Positions 24,748 through 29,618 of a stretch of DNA of 29,618 nt are shown here, piece by piece. The notes beneath the pieces are model-generated. The model made no database searches and was not told where the DNA came from. It saw only the letters and a list, made by a program, of their open reading frames with translations. The DNA is from Streptomyces sp. NRRL F-4489. GTDB lineage: Bacteria; Actinomycetota; Actinomycetes; Streptomycetales; Streptomycetaceae. The first letter of the stretch is position 1. The number at the start of each line of letters is the position of its first letter. The stretch is from assembly GCF_001509485.1 (NCBI RefSeq), contig NZ_LLZI01000273.1, forward strand, positions 1 to 29,618, in the 5' to 3' direction. A program made the position numbers and the translations under genes.

Positions 24748-25714
24748 CCGCCCCCTCGAAGAGCACGAAGGCGGGGTCGACCTGGGCCGCCAGGTCGGCG
24801 CCCGTCTTCGCGTTGCCCCAGCTCTCGGCGTTCTTCAGGTGGAAGTGGACCATCTGGCGGGTGTAGCGCTCCCAGTCGCGCTGCCCGTAGGAGGCGTCGG
24901 CGGCCTCGTGCAGCGTCCGCAGGGCCCGGCGGTTGGCCTCCTCCAGGAGGGCGAAGGGGGCCGGGCGCCCCTTCTCCATGGCGCGCACCCAGTCCGAGTG
25001 CCCCACGCACACCAGCAGGTCCTCGCCCGCCTCGGCGCGCAGGAACGCCAGGTCGTCGGGGCCCTGGACCTTGTTGCCCACCACCTTCAACGGGACGCCG
25101 AAGTCCCGCGCGTACTCCTTGTACTGGCGGTAGACGGCGATGCCCTTACGGGTCGGCTCGGCGACCAGGAAGGTCATGTCGAAGCGGGTGAACATCCCGG
25201 AGGCGAACGAGTCCGAGCCGGCGGTCATGTCGACGACCACGTACTCGTCCCGGCCGTCCACGAGGTGGTTCAGGCACAGCTCGACCGCGCCGACCTTGGA
25301 GTGGTAGCAGGCGACGCCCAGATCCGACTCGGTGAACGGGCCGGTGGCCATCAGCCGCACCGTCCCGTCGTCGAGGGCCACCGGCCGGGCGCAGGCGTCG
25401 TAGACGGGGTTGGCCTCGCGGATCCGCAGCAGCCGGGAGCCCTCACCGGGCGGGGTCGTCTTGATCATCGTCTCGGCGGACGGGATGCGGGGGTTCCCGC
25501 CGCGCAAGTAGTCCTTGATCAGCGGGAGATGGGCGCCCATCGCGGGCAGCGCGGCGGCCTGCTCCTCGTCCAGGCCGAGCGCGGTGCCCAGGTGCTGGTT
25601 GATGTCGGCGTCCACCGCGATGACGGGGATCCGGGCCGCGGCGAGGTGCCGGATGAACAGGGAGGACAGCGTGGTCTTGCCACTGCCGCCCTTGCCCACG
25701 AAAGCGATCTTCAT
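24728..25714 (-). CDS. CooC/MinD-like P-loop ATPase
   Basis: A 328-residue SIMIBI ATPase starting MKIAFVGKGGSGKTTLSS, with signature Lys8 and P-loop Lys13, and VIAVDADINQHLGTALG following, as in CooC/AcsF nickel-insertion chaperones of carbon monoxide dehydrogenase. No nickel enzyme gene is nearby, so the client is unknown; database labels such as 'ATP-binding protein' are the safest. The ATG at 25714 has TACGCT 8 bases upstream and no ribosome site, so it may be leaderless; a TTG three codons earlier is possible. It is divergent from the Fic-like gene, and its 3' end overlaps the deacetylase-like gene by 20 bases. Confidence 0.85.
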   Translation of the reverse strand: MKIAFVGKGGSGKTTLSSLFIRHLAAARIPVIAVDADINQHLGTALGLDEEQAAALPAMGAHLPLIKDYLRGGNPRIPSAETMIKTTPPGEGSRLLRIREANPVYDACARPVALDDGTVRLMATGPFTESDLGVACYHSKVGAVELCLNHLVDGRDEYVVVDMTAGSDSFASGMFTRFDMTFLVAEPTRKGIAVYRQYKEYARDFGVPLKVVGNKVQGPDDLAFLRAEAGEDLLVCVGHSDWVRAMEKGRPAPFALLEEANRRALRTLHEAADASYGQRDWERYTRQMVHFHLKNAESWGNAKTGADLAAQVDPAFVLFEGAATPQPA

Positions 25715-25815
25715 ATTCAGCAAGCGTAGGTGTGGGGAACCTCTCGGCGGGTGGTTTACGTGAAGAAGACCACTCCTTCGAGGGGTCCGGCCCGGTGGTG
25801 CGTAGGGTCGTCCCC
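25715..25815. promoter_or_regulatory. Compact divergent promoter region
   Basis: About 100 bases separate the CooC-like ATPase gene (-) from the Fic-like gene (+). Each gene has a TANNNT hexamer close to its start: TACGCT on the minus strand (25728-25723) and TAGGGT on the plus strand (25803-25808, 7 bases before the ATG at 25816). Neither start has a ribosome binding site, so both messages may be leaderless. Confidence 0.45.
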
Positions 25816-26673
25816 ATGGCTGGAATCTCCCGGGGGACGCCCCCCGAACCGCACCGCGCGAGCGGCGACCCGCTCGCGGCCCTGGCGTCGCTCCCGGGGG
25901 TCGCCGACTCCGTGGACTCCGTCCGCAAGGCCGTCGACCGGGTCTACGGGCACCGCATCATGCGGCGCCGCGGCACCGAGGTCACCTCCGAGGCGGCGCT
26001 GCGCGGCGCCCGCGCCTCCGCGGCGCTGTCCGGGGCCGACTGGGCGCTCGAAGAGATCCGGCGGCGCAGCGACTTCGGGGCCGGCGGCGAGCCGCGTACG
26101 GTCGGCGCGGCGCTGCGGCTGACCGCCGAGGCGGGCCAACTCCTCAGTGTCTGGCGGCAGTCGCCGCTCCAGGTGCTGGCCCGGCTGCACCTGGTCGCGG
26201 CCGGCGGCGGGCCGGACGACGCGACGGTGGGGCGGCCCCGGCAGGGCGCCGAGCCGGTGGACGAGCCGTCCATCGAGCTGCCGCTGCCGGACGCCGAGGA
26301 GGCCGCCGGGCGGCTGGACGGGCTGGCGCGGCTCCTCCTGGCGGGCACCTCGGCGCCGGCCCTGGTGACCGCCGCGGTGGTGCACGGGGAACTCCTGGCA
26401 CTGCGGCCGTTCGGCTCGTACAACGGGCTGGTCGCGCGGGCGGCGGAACGGATCGTGCTGGTCGGCAGCGGACTGGACCCGAAGTCGATCTGCCCGGCGG
26501 AGGTCGGCCACGCGGAACAGGGGAGCGCGGCCTACGCGGCGGCCCTGAAGGGCTATGTGTCCGGCACTCCGGACGGCGTGGCGCAGTGGATCGCCCACTG
26601 CGGGCGCGCGGTGGAGCTGGGTGTACGGGAGAGCACGGCGGTCTGCGAGGCGCTCCAGCGGGGCGCGGCCTGA
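25816..26673 (+). CDS. Degenerate Fic-domain protein
   Basis: A 285-residue protein. The segment PALVTAAVVHGELLALRPFG and what follows (181-208) aligns with the Fic helix: the core HPFx(D/E)GNGRxxR reads Arg197-Pro-Phe-Gly-Ser-Tyr-Asn-Gly-Leu-Val-Ala-Arg208. The spacing is exact, but the catalytic His is Arg, the acidic residue is Ser, the first Gly is Tyr and the first Arg is Leu, so AMP-transfer activity is unlikely. An N-terminal stretch SAALSGADWALEEI is where Fic proteins carry their 'SSxIEG' segment. The start is the ATG at 25816; upstream sequence is promoter. Homologues in this position are often labelled 'oxidoreductase' (recalled for SCO3559), for which I see no support. A terminator hairpin follows. 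Confidence 0.75.
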   Translation: MAGISRGTPPEPHRASGDPLAALASLPGVADSVDSVRKAVDRVYGHRIMRRRGTEVTSEAALRGARASAALSGADWALEEIRRRSDFGAGGEPRTVGAALRLTAEAGQLLSVWRQSPLQVLARLHLVAAGGGPDDATVGRPRQGAEPVDEPSIELPLPDAEEAAGRLDGLARLLLAGTSAPALVTAAVVHGELLALRPFGSYNGLVARAAERIVLVGSGLDPKSICPAEVGHAEQGSAAYAAALKGYVSGTPDGVAQWIAHCGRAVELGVRESTAVCEALQRGAA

Positions 26674-26705
26674 CGGCGCGCTCCCGGAGGGCCCGGACAC
26701 GGGCT

Positions 26706-26735
26706 GCGGCGGTACCAACCCTTCGGTACCGCCGC
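26706..26735 (+). terminator. Terminator hairpin after the Fic-like gene
   Basis: GCGGCGGTACC (26706-26716) pairs perfectly with GGTACCGCCGC (26725-26735) over an 8-base loop, 33 bases after the stop codon. The following stretch to 26943 is less GC-rich, between convergent genes, and shows no recognisable feature. Confidence 0.75.
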
Positions 26736-26943
26736 TGGCATGTCTGCCGGGTTACCAGGCGTGCTCGAAATGTCGCCCATCAGGTCGGAATCGTCGTCCG
26801 CTTACCTGGTGCGGCTGGCCCGTAATCGACGGGTCGGCGTCGCGTGGGTGCCCGGCATTCATGCATCGGTCCGTGGGGCCTTGATGCGGTAAAGGCGTTC
26901 CTCTCGGATGTCCTTGGTCTCGCGGGCCGTTAAGTCCTTTGTA

Positions 26944-27864
26944 CTACTCCTGGGGGGTGAACGGTAGCCCGGGCCGCAGATCTTTACGTTTGGCCGCAAA
27001 TGCGGGCATTACGGCAAGGCGTTTCTTTCCCGTATTGCGGCGGCTCGCGCACCAGACCAGCGTGGCGGTGAGGGCGGCCGCGCCGACCGCCGCCATGGCC
27101 GTGAGCACCGGGCGCGAGGGCATGGCCAGGCTGGGCAGCCGCTTCTTGAGCGGCACCGGGCGGCTGAAGGTGCGCACCGGCCAGCCGCGGGCGGCCGCCT
27201 CGCGGCGCAGCGCCCGGTCCGGATTGACCGCGCAGGGATGGCCCACGGCTTCCAGCATCGGCACATCGGTGATCGAGTCGCTGTACGCGTAGCAGCGCCG
27301 GAGGTCGTATCCCTCGGACGCGGCGAGTTCCCGGACGGCTTCGGCCTTCGTGGGCCCGTAGGCGTAATACTCCACCTCGCCCGTGAAGCGGCCGTCCTCG
27401 CCGACGACCATTCTGGTGGCCACGACCCGGTCGGCGCCCAGGAGTTCGCCGATCGGTTCGACGACCTCGGCGCCGGAGGTCGAGACGATCACGACATCCC
27501 GGCCGGCCGCGTGGTGTTCCTCGATGAGCGAGGCGGCCTCGTCATAAATGATCGGGTCGATGAGATCGTGCAGCGTTTCCGCGACGATCTCCCGGACCTG
27601 CGCCACATCCCAGCCGCGGCACAGCGAGGAGAGATATTCGCGCATCCGCTCCATCTGGTCGTGATCGGCGCCGCCCGCGAGGAACACGAACTGGGCGTAC
27701 GCGGTCCGCAGTACGGCCCTCCGATTGATCAGGCCGCCGTGGTAGAAGGGCTTGCTGAAGGTCAGCGTGCTCGACTTTGCAATGACGGTCTTGTCCAAGT
27801 CGAAGAACGCGGCAGTACGGGGCGTCGAGTGAGGCACGGAGTGGTTTTCCACGGGGGCGAGCAT
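26944..27864 (-). CDS. HAD-family (IB) phosphatase with C-terminal membrane anchor
   Basis: A 306-residue haloacid-dehalogenase-like hydrolase of the SerB-like IB group. Motif I is FFDLDKTVI (Asp22 nucleophile, Asp24), motif II is VIVSTSG (about 126-132), and motif III/IV is YAYSDSITDVPML (about 193-205). After residue 240 there is a basic segment PLKKRLPSLAMPS, one hydrophobic helix (LTAMAAVGAAALTATLVWCA) and a basic tail, so the enzyme is probably held at the membrane by its C-terminus. Homologues are labelled 'morphological differentiation-associated protein' or CicA-like (recalled). In both streptomycetes and mycobacteria it stands divergent from the ssd/tad genes. The ATG at 27864 has no clear ribosome site; the GTG four codons downstream is an alternative. 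Confidence 0.88.
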   Translation of the reverse strand: MLAPVENHSVPHSTPRTAAFFDLDKTVIAKSSTLTFSKPFYHGGLINRRAVLRTAYAQFVFLAGGADHDQMERMREYLSSLCRGWDVAQVREIVAETLHDLIDPIIYDEAASLIEEHHAAGRDVVIVSTSGAEVVEPIGELLGADRVVATRMVVGEDGRFTGEVEYYAYGPTKAEAVRELAASEGYDLRRCYAYSDSITDVPMLEAVGHPCAVNPDRALRREAAARGWPVRTFSRPVPLKKRLPSLAMPSRPVLTAMAAVGAAALTATLVWCASRRNTGKKRLAVMPAFAAKRKDLRPGLPFTPQE

Positions 27865-27883
27865 AGGCGCCCACCATTCGGCG

Positions 27884-27889
27884 TAAGGT
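27884..27889 (+). promoter_or_regulatory. Candidate -10 box for the 6C RNA
   Basis: TAAGGT, placed so that transcription would begin near 27896. No clear -35 is seen. It overlaps the promoter region of the divergent HAD gene. Confidence 0.45.
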
Positions 27890-27895
27890 GTGGCG

Positions 27896-28034
27896 CGTGG
27901 GTTTGCCTGAGAAGGCTCTCGGGTACACCATGGAAGTCACGGATCGTTCGCGACCGTGCTAACCCGGTCCGGCTCCTCCCCCCCCGAGTCGGCCGTGGAG
28001 ACGACCCCCGCTCTCCCCCCCGGCGGGGGTCGTC
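27896..28034 (+). ncRNA. 6C-motif small RNA
   Basis: Two successive stem-loops have runs of at least six C in their loops, the defining trait of the actinobacterial 6C RNA. Stem 1 is CCGGCTC (27969-27975) with GAGTCGG (27986-27992) and its loop contains eight C. Stem 2 is GACGACCCCCGC (28000-28011) with GCGGGGGTCGTC (28023-28034) and its loop contains seven C; it would also serve as terminator. Position is diagnostic: between a HAD gene and an ssd-like gene, exactly where the 6C RNA B11 lies in M. tuberculosis and an abundant sRNA near SCO3558/SCO3559 lies in S. coelicolor (recalled). C-rich loops are thought to pair with G-rich ribosome binding sites. The 5' end is an estimate from the -10 box; the 3' end may extend a few bases. 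Confidence 0.9.
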
Positions 28035-28074
28035 GCATGTCCGGACGCGTTTTCCGTCCCGGAGCCCTTGATCC

Positions 28075-28187
28075 GCCGCGGTTCCGCGGCTTCTTGCCGG
28101 TGCGCTCTGGCATGCATATGCCATCACTGAGCGTAGCCACTGGACTGCTCTGCGGAGGCTTCCCATCGGCCCCATGGGCATCCTCCG
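28075..28187 (+). promoter_or_regulatory. Three further hairpins between the 6C RNA and the Ssd/TadZ gene
   Basis: GCCGCGG-TT-CCGCGGC (28075-28090), TGGCAT-GCAT-ATGCCA (28108-28123) and an interrupted stem CGGAGG/CCTCCG with CCCAT/ATGGG inside (28153-28187). No reading frame explains them. They may be leader structures or protein sites. Confidence 0.45.
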
Positions 28188-28208
28188 TCGCTGGAATAGG
28201 TGACGGGG

Positions 28209-28255
28209 ATATTCACAGGCGCGGAGTTATCCACAGATTCGCATCAAGATCCACA
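28209..28255 (+). promoter_or_regulatory. DnaA-box cluster
   Basis: A perfect consensus DnaA box TTATCCACA (28227-28235) is flanked by two near-matches in the same orientation, ATATTCACA (28209-28217) and AGATCCACA (28247-28255), at spacings of 18 and 20 bases. The local DNA is AT-richer. It lies about 80-125 bases upstream of the Ssd/TadZ gene. Binding is not shown. Confidence 0.5.
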
Positions 28256-28284
28256 AAGATTTCCCGATCGCTGCACCGTGAAAG

Positions 28285-28301
28285 TCCGCGAAGTTCGCGG
28301 A
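28285..28301. promoter_or_regulatory. Perfect 17-base palindrome TCCGCGAAGTTCGCGGA
   Basis: Two perfect 8-base arms around a central G, ending 33 bases before the GTG of the Ssd/TadZ gene. This is the form of an operator for a dimeric repressor, or a leader hairpin close to the ribosome site. No regulator is assigned. Confidence 0.55.
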
Positions 28302-28334
28302 AGCGCGAGTCGCGTAGCGATAGGGGGACAGAAC

Positions 28335-29585
28335 GTGTCCGGATCATCTACTTCCGACCAGCCGGCGCGAAGCGGTGAAGAGCGGGACGGGCCACTGCTG
28401 ATCACCGAGGACGAGGAGCTCCTCGACGACCTTCTGCGGCTCTGCGCGGCGGCCGGCGCGCTGCCCGAAGTGGCGCACCGCCCGCCCCGCCGCACCGCGG
28501 AGTGGGAAAGGCCGCCGCTGGTGATCGTCGGCGCGGACTGCGCGGCCCGGCTGAGCGGTGCGGCGCGCCGCGCGGGCGTGGTCATCGCCGGCCGGGACGC
28601 GGACGACGTCGCCGTACTCCGCCAGGCCGTGGCGATCGGCGCCGAGCGGGTGCTGGCCCTCCCCGAGGGCGAGCGCTGGCTGGTGGACCGGATCGCCGAC
28701 GCGGCGGAGGGAGCCGGGCCGCCGGCTCTGACGGTCGGGGTCATCGGGGGCCGCGGCGGGGCCGGGGCGAGCACCCTCGCGGCGGCGCTGGCGGTCACCG
28801 CCGCCCGCGCCGGGGAGCGGACGCTCCTGGTGGACGGCGACCCGCTGGGCGGCGGGCTGGACGTCCTGCTCGGCGGCGAGCAGGAGAAGGGGCTGCGCTG
28901 GCCCGCCTTCGCCGAGTCGCGCGGCCGGGTGGCCGGCGGCGCGCTCGCCGAATCACTGCCGCGGATGCACGCGTTACGGGTGCTCAGCTGGGACCGGGGC
29001 GCGGAGGTCGCCATTCCGCCGCCGGCCATGCGGGCCGTCCTGGCCGCGGCGCGGCGGCGCGGCGGGGTGGTGGTGGTCGATCTGCCGCGCCGGGTGGACG
29101 GGACGGCGGCGGAAGCCCTGGCCCAGGTGGACGTCGGGCTACTGCTCGTCCCGGCGGAGCTGCGCGCGGTGGCGGCGGCGCGCCGGGTGGCCGACGGGGT
29201 GCGGGCGGTGCTCGACGACGTACGGGTGGTGGTCTGCGGGCACCCGGGAGCGGGCAACGGCGGCGGGCCCGCGGCGGCGGAGATCACGCGCCTGGTGGGC
29301 CTGCCGCTCGCGGGCGAACTCCCCTGGGAGCCGGGGCTGCCGGACGACCTGGCGCGGGGGCTGGCGCCCGGCACACGGGCGCGGGGGCCGCTGGCGCGGT
29401 TCTGCGCCGCGTTCTGGGAGCGGGTGCGGGGTGTGGGTGGCGGGGCGGCCGGGGTGGCGGCTGCCGGGGCGGTTGCTGCTGATGCGCCGGGGGTTGGTGC
29501 CGCGGGTGTTGGGGTCGCGGATGTCGTGGATGTCGCGGACGGGCCGGGAGCGGGGGTGCGGGGGAATGACGCGGTGGATGGCTGA
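28335..29585 (+). CDS. ssd: Ssd/TadZ/CpaE-like septum-site protein
   Basis: A 416-residue MinD-superfamily protein. Residues 1-130 resemble a receiver-like domain (PLLITEDEELLDDLLRLC, then PLVIVGADC), as in CpaE/TadZ. The ATPase-like domain starts LTVGVIGGRGGAGASTLAAA: the P-loop reads Arg140-Gly-Gly-Ala-Gly-Ala145-Ser-Thr, with both the signature Lys (Arg140) and the P-loop Lys (Ala145) replaced; Asp167 follows in LLVDGDP. TadZ and mycobacterial Ssd (Rv3660c) are known atypical members. The last 50 residues are Ala/Gly/Val-rich low complexity. The GTG at 28335 has AGGGGGA 6 bases upstream. Such genes head tad (Flp pilus/secretion) loci, expected to the right of the window. Localisation of septation or of the Tad machine is inferred. 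Confidence 0.88.
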   Translation: MSGSSTSDQPARSGEERDGPLLITEDEELLDDLLRLCAAAGALPEVAHRPPRRTAEWERPPLVIVGADCAARLSGAARRAGVVIAGRDADDVAVLRQAVAIGAERVLALPEGERWLVDRIADAAEGAGPPALTVGVIGGRGGAGASTLAAALAVTAARAGERTLLVDGDPLGGGLDVLLGGEQEKGLRWPAFAESRGRVAGGALAESLPRMHALRVLSWDRGAEVAIPPPAMRAVLAAARRRGGVVVVDLPRRVDGTAAEALAQVDVGLLLVPAELRAVAAARRVADGVRAVLDDVRVVVCGHPGAGNGGGPAAAEITRLVGLPLAGELPWEPGLPDDLARGLAPGTRARGPLARFCAAFWERVRGVGGGAAGVAAAGAVAADAPGVGAAGVGVADVVDVADGPGAGVRGNDAVDG

Positions 29586-29618
29586 CGGGCCGGGGCGCCG
29601 GGGCCGGGTGGCCGGGGG

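Noticed and set aside
27897..27962. 21-codon frame GTG...TAA inside the 6C RNA (ends DRSRPC)
   Set aside because: It could pass for a cysteine-ending leader peptide, but it lies within a recognisable structured RNA, has no ribosome site and ends before the C-loops. Chance is more likely.

Overview
The window is chromosomal DNA of a high-GC actinomycete, almost certainly a Streptomyces. The base composition, very high third-position GC, frequent GTG starts, a WblA-type WhiB protein and the gene order all agree. From memory, the order matches the S. coelicolor stretch from the penicillin-binding-protein/wblA pair (SCO3580/SCO3579) through crp (SCO3571) and acsA (SCO3563) to the septum-site/TadZ-like gene (SCO3557). 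It also mirrors the M. tuberculosis block Rv3683 to Rv3660c (metallophosphoesterase, ponA2, whiB4, paired ArsA-like ATPases, 52-aa protein, RidA, MBL, crp, nth, Nudix, marP, ephE, acs, HAD, ssd). No coordinates or identities were looked up.

Layout. 1-4.1 kb: metallophosphoesterase (-), GatB/YqeY protein (+) and a class A penicillin-binding protein (-). 4.1-4.8 kb: long leader region and wblA (+). 5.0-7.3 kb: two translationally coupled ArsA/Get3-like ATPases (-). 7.4-9.9 kb: a rightward run of DUF4177 protein, RidA, Nudix hydrolase and MBL-fold hydrolase. 10.0-11.6 kb: a nucleotidyltransferase and crp (-). 11.9-15.1 kb: endonuclease III with a lysine-repeat extension, CoA-type Nudix hydrolase and a MarP-like periplasmic protease (+). 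15.2-18.3 kb: small ORF, epoxide-hydrolase-like protein, holin-X family protein and NhaA (-). 18.7-23.2 kb: acetyl-CoA synthetase and a SulP transporter fused to a beta-carbonic anhydrase (-). 23.5-26.7 kb: polysaccharide-deacetylase-like lipoprotein (+), CooC-like ATPase (-) and a degenerate Fic-domain protein (+). 26.9-29.6 kb: membrane-anchored HAD phosphatase (-), a 6C-type small RNA (+) and an Ssd/TadZ-like gene (+) that would head a tad/Flp pilus locus to the right.

The genes cover cell-wall synthesis, redox and developmental regulation (WblA, Crp), metabolite clean-up (RidA, Nudix, MBL), DNA repair, acid/envelope stress (MarP), ion and bicarbonate homeostasis and acetate activation. 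I see no mobile element, CRISPR array, tRNA, rRNA or biosynthetic cluster. The most interesting signals are the 6C RNA and the palindrome/DnaA-box-rich leader before the Ssd/TadZ gene; the histone-H1-like tail on endonuclease III; a Fic domain that kept its fold motif but lost its catalytic histidine and arginine; an EF-hand-like loop in the NhaA tail; a SulP-carbonic anhydrase fusion preceded by a possibly coupled tiny ORF; and a set of starts that look leaderless.
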